Under the pieces are notes generated by a model, which saw only the letters and a program-made list of their open reading frames with translations, did not search any database and had not been told where the DNA came from. The translations under genes and the position numbers were made by a program. From positions 1 to 64,000 of the forward strand of contig JANFNE010000083.1 in NCBI GenBank assembly GCA_024867545.1: a stretch of DNA of 64,000 nucleotides. The letters are read 5' to 3'. Shown one piece after another: positions 1-7,905 of the stretch. The stretch is from Phytopythium helicoides (Eukaryota > Oomycota > Peronosporomycetes > Pythiales > Pythiaceae). Position 1 is the first letter of the stretch, and each line of letters opens with the position of its first letter.

Positions 1-252
1 CCCTAAACCCTAAACCCTAAACCCTAAACCCTAAACCCTAAACCCTAAACCCTAAACCCTAAACCCTAAACCCTAAACCCTAAACCCTAAACCCTAAACC
101 CTAAACCCTAAACCCTAAACCCTAAACCCTAAACCCTAAACCCTAAACCCTAAACCCTAAACCCTAAACCCTAAACCCTAAACCCTAAACCCTAAACCCT
201 AAACCCTAACCCTAAACCCTAGACTAAACCCTACTAAACCCTACTAAACCCT
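1..252. repeat. Chromosome-terminal telomere repeats
   Basis: About 30 uninterrupted copies of CCCTAAA fill bases 1 to roughly 210. Degenerate variants (CCCTAA, CTAAACCCTA) follow to about 252. On the other strand this is TTTAGGG, the repeat used by oomycetes and plants. The C-rich strand runs inward from base 1, as expected at a left chromosome end. Confidence 0.97.
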
Positions 253-409
253 GTCTGTAACTTACATATTCTTTCCGATTTATTACCGATAAATTTCCAA
301 ACCCTAATCATACTCCACACCGGGTTTTCAAATACACCTACACAGCTTTGTGCGCGCATTCCCATCGAATGTGTCTTCTCATCACTTCGAATAAATAGAT
401 GTCGGGACT
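253..409. repeat. Subtelomeric unit 1, head segment
   Basis: This is the first part of a subtelomeric repeat whose other copies start near 11016, 12744 and 14440. Shared marks are the AACTTACAT...TTTCCGATTTATTACC block, a CCACACCGGGTTTTCA stretch and CATCGAATGTGT. The unit is split by the LTR retrotransposon at 410-7905 and resumes at 7906. No convincing gene is visible. Confidence 0.85.
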
Positions 410-1001
410 TGTAATGGGGCGCTGTCCACGACAGTCCCCAAAACACGGCACACACGCTTGCGCTTGAGGAAGACTTGGCCTCTCCCGACTTGGAGGGAGG
501 AGGAAGGAGACTTGAGGTGAAGACGGCAAATTTGCAACTGAATTGAAAAGCTTATGGTTCCTGAATCCTACGAGCATAAAACCACTAGGGTCCTATGGGG
601 TTAAATGCAATCAACCTACAAATGCAATATAAAACCTTGGGTTGAATCAGGTTGAACTTGAAGCTTGGACCAGGAGAATGTTCTCCAACTTGAACTTGAA
701 CTTGAGCTTCGGGTTCTTCAACAAAGAACCTCTCTCCCGCCACGTGGCACGTTGTGATTGGTTGAAACCACTAACATGTACCCACAATGACACGTCGGCT
801 TCGTCACTAGATAGAAATCCAGCAGGAACCATCTTCATGCACAGAGACACGTGTGCAGAGAGCACTCGAGAATGCTTCGAGAACATTCCGTGCGGTCGCA
901 ATCATTGATTGCTCCCGTGAGTGTGTCTCACACCAGTCTGCTGCCACAGACACCAATCTGTGACCAGATTGTGTCATGTAATGGACATGGGGCTCATTAC
1001 A
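410..1001 (-). repeat. 3' LTR of the chromovirus
   Basis: This 592-bp LTR matches 7314-7905 at every position compared, and the lengths are equal. Its ends are the 7-bp inverted pair TGTAATG/CATTACA. A second internal TGTAATG at 977-983 would allow a short terminal hairpin. The ORFs inside it (642-908 and its antisense) recur identically in the other LTR and are not regarded as genes. Confidence 0.95.
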
Positions 1002-1005
1002 TCAT

Positions 1006-1014
1006 CCCCCCCTT
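1006..1014 (-). other. Polypurine tract of the chromovirus
   Basis: In the element's sense direction this reads AAGGGGGGG followed by ATGA and then the 3' LTR. A purine run at this place is the usual primer for plus-strand DNA synthesis in LTR retrotransposons. Role is inferred from position and composition. Confidence 0.7.
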
Positions 1015-1050
1015 AAAGTAGCGACCACTCGCTCTCTTTGGGGTGCTTGA

Positions 1051-1063
1051 CTCACTTTCGAAA
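1051..1063 (+). promoter_or_regulatory. Inr-like motif ahead of the antisense ORF
   Basis: CTCACTTTCGAAA lies 6 bp upstream of the ATG at 1069, on the strand opposite to gag-pol. It resembles the 5' part of the oomycete initiator (CTCATTYYNCAWTTT) with several mismatches. This suggests, without proving, that the antisense ORF has its own start site inside the retrotransposon. Confidence 0.35.
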
Positions 1064-1068
1064 CCGCC

Positions 1069-2103
1069 ATGAAGCGATCCAGTGACCAAACATCTCTCGA
1101 AGAACCCGCAGTGCGCAAGCACCAGCGCCGGGCTCCAGAACTCTTCGATGTGACTTCCATCCGCCGTCGGGTGGGAGACACGGAGTTCTATAAGGAGCGG
1201 TTCTTCCGTTGGCGTCGGATCAACAATCGCGATGATCCGGACCAACCTATCACAGCCAAGGCAGACTCTTGGCGAGCCTTTGTTCGCCTTGAGAACGAGG
1301 GCAAGATGGAGCGCTTGCTCAGCAAGACTCCAAGTCACGACAAGGCAGCCCATGGCCTTCGTCGCGGTAGCGTCTCCAGCGACGCTACAAGCTTGCCTCG
1401 TAGCTGCGGACCACGTCGGGAATATCAGACTCGAGAGTCTGTCTCGGTTCCCACGTGTCCGAACTCGGTGGGTAGCCGCGCCACCGAACTCGGTAGAAGC
1501 GTTGACGAGTCAATCGCTTCTTCCCATGAGTCTGTCGGTCCTTGTGACCAACAATCGACTCCACGATCCATCGACGCTCTCCCTGATGATCGATCAGAGG
1601 AGGTGGGGCTGAACGCGAAAACGATCGAGCGGCTCTGGAAGTGGAAGAGCGCTCATCGTGCGCAGATCGAGGCACTGGAAGTTCGCGACGCGGTTCTCGC
1701 TGACCGGTGCGACAGCCTCGAGGACCAGCTGAAGGAGCAAGAGTCAATACTTGACTCGCTGTCCGATGGTCCAGCCCAGCGTTCGGCATTGGAGTCCCGT
1801 TTTGAGCAACGGTTCGAGCAAGTTCAGGCCGAACTTGAGCGACTCCAGAAGACTCAGAAGGCTCGAGAGGCATTCCATGAGCGTCTGCTTCGCTCTGTGG
1901 AGGAGGCAGGGATTGCGCTCGAGGTACTTCGTAAGGAGTACCAATCTCGCCTTCTTGCGTTGGAAGCAGTGAAGGAGGAGTCCTTCGATGTGCTTCAGCA
2001 CCTCTATGCCGAGAAGAAGCTCCATGACGATGAGTTGAAGACTCTTCGCCACCAAATGGAGCAGCTCCATGATCGTATGGATCACTCGCGCAAGGCTCAC
2101 TAG
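1069..2103 (+). CDS. Antisense coiled-coil protein encoded in the chromovirus
   Basis: A 344-codon ORF starts with ATG at 1069 and runs opposite to pol. Residues 1-105 are basic and unique. Residues 105-175 lie opposite the pol chromodomain and look low in information. Residues about 190-335 are rich in Glu, Gln, Leu, Lys and Arg with heptad-like spacing, so a long coiled coil is likely. In that last stretch the pol frame reads a shapeless charged linker, so the plus strand seems the selected one there. The ORF overlaps pol by 719 nt. I do not recognise a family. A structural or regulatory accessory protein of the element is possible; an expressed protein is not proven. Confidence 0.6.
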   Translation: MKRSSDQTSLEEPAVRKHQRRAPELFDVTSIRRRVGDTEFYKERFFRWRRINNRDDPDQPITAKADSWRAFVRLENEGKMERLLSKTPSHDKAAHGLRRGSVSSDATSLPRSCGPRREYQTRESVSVPTCPNSVGSRATELGRSVDESIASSHESVGPCDQQSTPRSIDALPDDRSEEVGLNAKTIERLWKWKSAHRAQIEALEVRDAVLADRCDSLEDQLKEQESILDSLSDGPAQRSALESRFEQRFEQVQAELERLQKTQKAREAFHERLLRSVEEAGIALEVLRKEYQSRLLALEAVKEESFDVLQHLYAEKKLHDDELKTLRHQMEQLHDRMDHSRKAH

Positions 2104-5100
2104 GGTCTGCGGACCCACTCGGAAGGTAAGGCTTTAGTCTGCCCACGTAAAACGTTGGGTGCAGACGCATGCTCGTTGGGATGTCTAGTGTGTAGGCATC
2201 ACCATTGCATTTCACCACCGTGAACGGTCCAATGAACCTTGGCAGAAGTTTCGAACTTCCCAGGTTGGACACTGCATGTTCAGGCAGATTCGCCGAACTA
2301 AGCAATACAAGATCATTGACCTTGAAAGATTGCTTGTTCTTCCTTCCACTCTTGTCTGCGTTTTGCTTTTGCAGATCCTGAGCCTGTGCGATTGCGTCTC
2401 GAACAAACCTCACAACGGCTTGTCTCCGCACGACAAAGTCTTCGACTAGCTGCTTCTCGCGACCAGTTAGTTCATCTAACGGTCTCATCGATTCAAAATT
2501 GGCATTGAACTCGATAGCAGCATTCAGGTCATCATCTGACTGCGGCGTATTGTCATTCGCCGTAGTCCCTCCCCCACTTAAAGTAGAGACCTCTCCCACT
2601 AGTGACGCTGGTACTCTCGGATGGAGACCGTAGTTCACATAGAATGGGGAGTGACCCGTCGAGACATGCGTGGAATTGTTCAACGCAAACTCGCAGAGAG
2701 GGAGAAATTCACTCCACTCTCTAAATGACGTAGCGTAACTACGCAACACGTCTTCAAGGACACGATTCACTCGTTCCGTTTGACCGTCCGTTTCAGGGTG
2801 CGCCGCTGTTGACATGGACAGCTTGGTGCCCAACAATTTGAACAATGCGCGCCAAAACTTGGATGTGAAGCGGGTGTCACGGTCTGACACGATCTCAGTT
2901 GGCAAGCCGTGCAAACGGAATACCACATCCAGAAAGACCTTGGCTGTCTTCTCGGCTGAGATCTTGTCCGAAACAGGAGCAAGATGGACCATCTTGCTGA
3001 ATCGGTCCACAAACACCAGGATCCCCTTCCTGCCGTGTTTGTCTCGCGGAAGTCCGAATATGAAATCCATGCTCACGGACCTCCAACTGTCCTGGGGGAC
3101 AGGCAATGAACGAAGTGGGGCCTGCGTGGAGCCTGAAGGCTTCACTCGCTGGCATATCTCACAAGTCTTCACATACTTGCGAACCCACTTGTACATGTGT
3201 GGCCAGTAGTAATCTCGGGAAAGACTGAGAAACGTCTTTTCTCGTCCGAGATGGCCACCCGAAGGGCTGTCATGATACTCATACAAGAGTCGATGACGCA
3301 CACCTTCATCGTTGGGAACAACAACTCGTTCTGTATCCCCATCTTCAACTGCGTAGAACAACAACCCATTGTGTACTCGAAAGCGGTGAACGCGCGATCT
3401 TGTTCGCGCTGGGAGACCTTGCAGTGCCTTGTCAGAGGGATTCTTGAAATACTTGAGCAAGTCCTGACAGGTCTCGTCAGACTTGTATCCCTCGATGATG
3501 TCTTCGCGCACTGAAGTCGAAGCTTGAGCTGCGATCGCTTGAACATCTTCGCGGAGTCGACACGCTTCGTCCGGATCCTCGTTCTTGGACTTGGGATCAT
3601 AGTCCGGACGTCTTGACAAGGCGTCGGCTAGGATGTTCATCTTGCCTGGCTTGTAGTGCACAACAAAGTTGTACTCCGCAAAGAAGGAGAGCCACCTAGC
3701 CATCCTTTGGGACAAGTGAGGAGTCTTTACCGCTGTTCGCAGCGACGCATGATCTGTGTAGATCGCAAAGCGCTCCTCGCCAAGCAAGTATACGCGGAAC
3801 TTGACTAAGGCATACTTCATCGCAAGAAGTTCCTTGTCATGAACTGGGTAGTTCCGTTCTGCGGGTCGGAGTTGTCGTGATTGATACGACACTACTCGCT
3901 CTCGGCCCTCATCATCGTGTTGCATCAAAGCGCAACCGATGGCATAGTCGCTTGCATCACAGACGACGTGGAACGGCTTGTCGTGGTTCGGAAGAGCCAG
4001 CACAGGAGCTTCACGAAGACTCCTCTTGACCTCTTCGAACGCCGCTTGGTGATCTTCAGACCACTTCCACTCAACGTCTTTCTTCAACAGTTGTGTGAGA
4101 GGCTGCACTAACGCTGCATAATTGCGCGTGTACTTGTGCAAGTAGTTAGCCAGACCCAACCACTGTCGTAGCTGTTTGACGTTCTGAGGCACGGGCCAAT
4201 CGTCAATAGCTTTGACCTTCTCCGGATCGACTCGAACACCGTTCTTTCCCACAAAGCAACCGAGAACAGGAATCTCAGGGGCAAAGAACATGCACTTCTT
4301 CAAGTTTGCGTAGAGCTTGTTCTCACGCATGACCTGGAATACTTGACGAAGATGATCAAGATGAACATCAACATCAGATCTTCCGTCCACGGCCTTACTA
4401 TGAACGAATATATCGTCAAAGTAACTTGGTGCAAATGCTCGCAAAGGACGAAGAACATTCGTGACCATGCGATTGAAAGTCGCAGGTGCATTCTTCAGTC
4501 CTTGTGGCATCACTAACCATTCCCACAGCATACCACTCGGGGTACTCACTGCGGTTAGTGGGACATCGCTTTCGCGCATTCGAAGCTGATAGAACCCATC
4601 CTTCAGATCGATCGCACTGAAAACGGTGCTGCCAACCATTCCATCAAGGATCATGTCCTTGCGTGGAACCGGAGTCTGAGCGGGAATGGTTGCGTCGTTC
4701 AGCTTGTTGAAAGCATGAACGATGCGCCATCCGCCAGTCGCCTTCTTCACACAGAAAGTGGGGCTGCAGTGCGGGGACTTGCTTTCTCGCACATGACCAG
4801 CCTTTGCGCGTTGTGCAAAGAACTCGTCGATCGCATCGACTTGCTCCTTTGGCAACGGCCACTGTCTAGTGATACAGTACTTCGTGCCAGGAAGTACATC
4901 AATCTCATGACGAATGCCTCTGTCGAACGGCAGTTCGTCCGGCACCTTGTCGGGGAATATGTCCTCAAACTCCCGGACAAGTTCATACACGGGGTTCTCC
5001 TTGAGGGCATCCCATGACTGCTCCTCGAACCTTTCCTTCCGTGTCTTCTCGTGCAACACATCAGCATCCACACTCGATGCTGTGTTGACGAGGTCTTCGT

Positions 5101-6121
5101 CGATTGCCTCAACAATCGCGCAAAGCTGCGAAATTTCGCCTTTCGCCAGGCTACGCATAAGCGCCTTCTTGCTCATCACGGGCAAGGAAACCAAATCTTC
5201 GACTGAACTTGGAGGATTTTCAATCTTCACGTGACGGAACACATCGACGTCACCATCTTCACCGTAGACCACGACGTTCGCATAACTGCTTGTGATGCCT
5301 CTCTGTGGGTCACCACCTTCATCGCCTTGACTCGCATCTTGATCAGGGATGCTTGACGACGGAAAACTCTCTTCGTCGGGTTTCTTCATATCTTGGGAAG
5401 GATCTTCACACTTCACGCCATGACGAGCTTTCTCGTCACCAATGGCAAAGGAGACAGTCTTTTTCTGGCGCCTGACTGCTCCACCTCCAGTAGTCGTCTC
5501 GGGCTTGTCTTGTGGGATTGAGGGGCCATCGCACTCCTGAGTCCCATTGGACGCATCTTCCATAGACGCATACGCCCAAATCACTTCACCTGCTGCAACG
5601 CAGCCCAGGTCTTCGTTGACACTCTTGTCGACGGAAATCTTCATCTTCATCCAGTCAATGCGAGGTTGGTAACGCTTCAACCATGGCATGCCCAGGATGA
5701 TGTCAAACTTGTCATCGAGATCGAGGAGAATGAACTCGTCCTCGCCTCGGAAATCTTCAAACTCGATTGCCAAGCGCACGGTTCGCTTCGGCATCTTCAC
5801 AGTCGACCCATTGGCCAACCGAACAACCATCTCTTTCGTCATATCGTGTAGAGTCTTTTCACTCCCGATCACGACTTTCGCTCGAACAAAATTATTCGAC
5901 GCACCAGTGTCAACCAAAGCACGTAGAGGCGTTTCAATACCATCTACATGAACTTTGAGCATGATCAGAGCAGTGCTCTGACTGACACTTCCATCACTCC
6001 TTGTGGAAACTGCACGTGCCTCATGCACATCGGGGCCAGAGTCCTGTGTCTCCACATCATTCACAGTCCTCTTGTCGGGCCCAGTAGGGAGCCCCGCCCC
6101 TACTGGTCGTTCCCGTTTTTT
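1385..6121 (-). CDS. pol: Chromovirus Pol polyprotein (PR-RT-RH-IN-chromodomain), made by -1 frameshift
   Basis: The frame is open for about 1576 codons after the slippery site at 6115-6121. In order it encodes an aspartic protease (DTGA, near 5905-5925), reverse transcriptase (YFDD, near 4410-4425), RNase H (DASDYAIG, near 3945-3965), an HHCC zinc domain (near 3150-3280), the integrase core with its D, D and E motifs (near 3060, 2880 and 2780) and a C-terminal chromodomain (1385-1590; RRWIVESI...RWRGYPPSSDTWEP). Chromodomains steer integration to particular chromatin. All catalytic motifs seen are intact. The open frame extends back to 6733, but that part is the shadow of gag. The region between integrase and chromodomain overlaps the antisense coiled-coil ORF. 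Confidence 0.95.
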   Translation of the reverse strand, partial: KKRERPVGAGLPTGPDKRTVNDVETQDSGPDVHEARAVSTRSDGSVSQSTALIMLKVHVDGIETPLRALVDTGASNNFVRAKVVIGSEKTLHDMTKEMVVRLANGSTVKMPKRTVRLAIEFEDFRGEDEFILLDLDDKFDIILGMPWLKRYQPRIDWMKMKISVDKSVNEDLGCVAAGEVIWAYASMEDASNGTQECDGPSIPQDKPETTTGGGAVRRQKKTVSFAIGDEKARHGVKCEDPSQDMKKPDEESFPSSSIPDQDASQGDEGGDPQRGITSSYANVVVYGEDGDVDVFRHVKIENPPSSVEDLVSLPVMSKKALMRSLAKGEISQLCAIVEAIDEDLVNTASSVDADVLHEKTRKERFEEQSWDALKENPVYELVREFEDIFPDKVPDELPFDRGIRHEIDVLPGTKYCITRQWPLPKEQVDAIDEFFAQRAKAGHVRESKSPHCSPTFCVKKATGGWRIVHAFNKLNDATIPAQTPVPRKDMILDGMVGSTVFSAIDLKDGFYQLRMRESDVPLTAVSTPSGMLWEWLVMPQGLKNAPATFNRMVTNVLRPLRAFAPSYFDDIFVHSKAVDGRSDVDVHLDHLRQVFQVMRENKLYANLKKCMFFAPEIPVLGCFVGKNGVRVDPEKVKAIDDWPVPQNVKQLRQWLGLANYLHKYTRNYAALVQPLTQLLKKDVEWKWSEDHQAAFEEVKRSLREAPVLALPNHDKPFHVVCDASDYAIGCALMQHDDEGRERVVSYQSRQLRPAERNYPVHDKELLAMKYALVKFRVYLLGEERFAIYTDHASLRTAVKTPHLSQRMARWLSFFAEYNFVVHYKPGKMNILADALSRRPDYDPKSKNEDPDEACRLREDVQAIAAQASTSVREDIIEGYKSDETCQDLLKYFKNPSDKALQGLPARTRSRVHRFRVHNGLLFYAVEDGDTERVVVPNDEGVRHRLLYEYHDSPSGGHLGREKTFLSLSRDYYWPHMYKWVRKYVKTCEICQRVKPSGSTQAPLRSLPVPQDSWRSVSMDFIFGLPRDKHGRKGILVFVDRFSKMVHLAPVSDKISAEKTAKVFLDVVFRLHGLPTEIVSDRDTRFTSKFWRALFKLLGTKLSMSTAAHPETDGQTERVNRVLEDVLRSYATSFREWSEFLPLCEFALNNSTHVSTGHSPFYVNYGLHPRVPASLVGEVSTLSGGGTTANDNTPQSDDDLNAAIEFNANFESMRPLDELTGREKQLVEDFVVRRQAVVRFVRDAIAQAQDLQKQNADKSGRKNKQSFKVNDLVLLSSANLPEHAVSNLGSSKLLPRFIGPFTVVKCNGDAYTLDIPTSMRLHPTFYVGRLKPYLPSGSADPSEPCASDPYDHGAAPFGGEESSTHRHGASSRHRGAEAHRRTPPSLLPTQEGEIGTPYEVPRAQSLPPPQSEADAHGMPLEPSESSGVAQVRPELARTVAQNGTPMPNAGLDHRTASQVLTLAPSAGPRGCRTGQREPRRELPVPRSAHDERSSTSRAARSFSRSAPPPLIDHQGERRWIVESIVGHKDRQTHGKKRLTRQRFYRVRWRGYPPSSDTWEPRQTLESDIPDVVRSYEASL
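6081..6121 (-). promoter_or_regulatory. -1 ribosomal frameshift signal between gag and pol
   Basis: The heptamer AAAAAAC (6115-6121, sense on minus) sits in the gag frame exactly as X XXY YYZ. An 8-nt spacer (6107-6114) follows. A hairpin comes next, with a perfect 9-bp stem (6098-6106 pairs with 6081-6089; CCAGTAGGG/CCCTACTGG) and an 8-nt loop. The gag stop TAG (6100-6102) lies inside the stem. Slipping back one base moves ribosomes into the pol frame, as the frames require. Confidence 0.92.
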
Positions 6122-7143
6122 GACCCTTGGGAACGGTCGAACCGGCGGCCGAAATTTCGGTTGCTGTTCTGGTTCGAACGCGATCCTTGTGTCTCTTGCC
6201 GATTCGGCAAGGACATCTTGCAGTTTCGAGCGATATGACCCGGCTTCCCGCAACGGAAACATTTCCCATCGTTGCGAGGGCGCTTGTTGTCGGTATGTTG
6301 GACATACGACAGATCCATCGGCTCTGGTCCATTGTTCGCCGACGACGTCACGCGGACTTGACGTGGAACTGGTCCACCGAACTTGGCTTGCTTGATGCTG
6401 AATTCTTCTTGCATCGCTCTCTCGATGGCTTGATCCAGCGTCGTCGGGTACTCGCGGAACAGTTGGTTCCGGATCGGTCCATCGACCAGACCGGCCATGA
6501 ATGTGACAACTTGTGTTGCCATATCGATCGGCTGATCCAAAATGCACGACACGAGATATCGTGCGCGTTGTGCATACGAGTGGAGGTCTTGGCGTCCTTG
6601 TCGGAGCTTGAGAAACTCGGCACGAGCACGGAACTCGCTCTGCGGAGGCTCGAACGCGCGCTTCAGCTCTTGCTTGAAGTCGTCGAGGTTGTAGAAGCAT
6701 GTTGGCTCCGCCAAACGCTTCCCATACGCCCAACTCTTCGCTCGACCCGCAAGGTTGGACATTGCGAACAACACTTGCTGCGTCGGGTCCCGGAGCTGTC
6801 TTGCAGTCACTGCTGCATCCAACTCAACGAACCATCTCGCCAGAGGTTCGTTCTCTCCGCCGCGATACGGGGAGATGTCGAGCTTCAGAGGCGTTACTCT
6901 CATCGTCGAGACAGGAGTTGCGGGCTGTCGACGAGAGTCTATGACCTCATGGTGCATGAAGCTCACTGCCGCGCTTCGCTGCTCATCCGGAGAGGCTGAT
7001 CTCAACAGTGTGATCACAGCTGCCTCACCGATGACTGCGCTCATCCGCTCGAGGGCTGCCCACTCATGACCGGACAAATGAGGAAACTGCTCATTCGTCT
7101 GCGTCACTTGGTCTTCGTGCAGCACACTCGTCGGAGTCTCCAT
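6100..7143 (-). CDS. gag: Chromovirus Gag with CCHC zinc knuckle
   Basis: The 347-aa protein starts at the ATG at 7143 (METPTSV); the frame is open upstream but has no earlier ATG. The middle matches the retrotransposon gag/capsid family (ARWFVELDAAV... and the LVDGPIRNQLF region). A C-terminal zinc knuckle CFRCGKPGHIARNC binds RNA. The basic tail contains the slippery site. Gag ends at TAG 6100-6102, and a fraction of ribosomes should continue into pol. No damage is seen. Confidence 0.94.
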   Translation of the reverse strand: METPTSVLHEDQVTQTNEQFPHLSGHEWAALERMSAVIGEAAVITLLRSASPDEQRSAAVSFMHHEVIDSRRQPATPVSTMRVTPLKLDISPYRGGENEPLARWFVELDAAVTARQLRDPTQQVLFAMSNLAGRAKSWAYGKRLAEPTCFYNLDDFKQELKRAFEPPQSEFRARAEFLKLRQGRQDLHSYAQRARYLVSCILDQPIDMATQVVTFMAGLVDGPIRNQLFREYPTTLDQAIERAMQEEFSIKQAKFGGPVPRQVRVTSSANNGPEPMDLSYVQHTDNKRPRNDGKCFRCGKPGHIARNCKMSLPNRQETQGSRSNQNSNRNFGRRFDRSQGSKNGNDQ

Positions 7144-7303
7144 CCCTTCTGCTGTCTGTGCTATAGACAGGGAGAGTCTTGAAAGGAAGTGCACAAAGGG
7201 CGAAAGCCTCTTTGTCAATCCTCTTCTAGAGCAGGGTTCACGAAGTGCTCAGCGCAACTTCGGCAATCCCTTCTAGGAAGGTCGCAGGAAGGACCTCTCG
7301 AAG

Positions 7304-7311
7304 TGCTACCA
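7304..7311 (-). other. Candidate primer-binding site
   Basis: In sense, TGGTAGCA begins 2 nt inside the 5' LTR boundary. These 8 nt are complementary to a tRNA 3' end of the form TGCTACCA, as in initiator-Met tRNAs. The following bases (CTTCGAGAGG) do not obviously continue the match, so the site is short, as in Ty3. The tRNA identity is not certain. Confidence 0.5.
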
Positions 7312-7313
7312 GG

Positions 7314-7905
7314 TGTAATGGGGCGCTGTCCACGACAGTCCCCAAAACACGGCACACACGCTTGCGCTTGAGGAAGACTTGGCCTCTCCCGACTTGGAGG
7401 GAGGAGGAAGGAGACTTGAGGTGAAGACGGCAAATTTGCAACTGAATTGAAAAGCTTATGGTTCCTGAATCCTACGAGCATAAAACCACTAGGGTCCTAT
7501 GGGGTTAAATGCAATCAACCTACAAATGCAATATAAAACCTTGGGTTGAATCAGGTTGAACTTGAAGCTTGGACCAGGAGAATGTTCTCCAACTTGAACT
7601 TGAACTTGAGCTTCGGGTTCTTCAACAAAGAACCTCTCTCCCGCCACGTGGCACGTTGTGATTGGTTGAAACCACTAACATGTACCCACAATGACACGTC
7701 GGCTTCGTCACTAGATAGAAATCCAGCAGGAACCATCTTCATGCACAGAGACACGTGTGCAGAGAGCACTCGAGAATGCTTCGAGAACATTCCGTGCGGT
7801 CGCAATCATTGATTGCTCCCGTGAGTGTGTCTCACACCAGTCTGCTGCCACAGACACCAATCTGTGACCAGATTGTGTCATGTAATGGACATGGGGCTCA
7901 TTACA
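7314..7905 (-). repeat. 5' LTR of the chromovirus
   Basis: The 592-bp partner of the LTR at 410-1001 has the same TGTAATG...CATTACA ends and no difference that I could find. Because the element is on the minus strand, this is the promoter-bearing LTR. The target duplication GGACT follows at 7906-7910. Confidence 0.95.

Larger units (their letters stand above)
410..7905 (-). mobile_element. Complete Ty3/gypsy chromovirus, minus strand
   Basis: The 7496-bp element is bounded by two 592-bp direct LTRs (410-1001 and 7314-7905) that begin TGTAATG and end CATTACA. The flanking 5-bp target duplication GGACT lies at 405-409 and 7906-7910; removing the element rejoins the subtelomeric unit found intact at about 11161-11180. 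Internal order on the minus strand is gag, protease, reverse transcriptase, RNase H, integrase, chromodomain, which defines a chromovirus. A purine tract (AAGGGGGGG in sense, 1006-1014) precedes the 3' LTR. Both coding frames are open and the LTRs look identical throughout, so the insertion is recent and the element may still be active. Confidence 0.96.

Noticed and set aside
642..908. 88-codon ORF in each LTR (also 7546-7812) and its antisense
   Set aside because: It recurs identically only because the LTRs are identical; no domain or coding bias is seen.
6122..6733. Upstream extension of the pol frame to 6733
   Set aside because: It reads the gag zinc-knuckle region in another frame; the slippery site shows where pol really begins.
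6127..6999. 290-codon plus-strand ORF opposite gag
   Set aside because: It is a shadow of the conserved gag frame, with no ATG context or domain, unlike the coiled-coil ORF at 1069.
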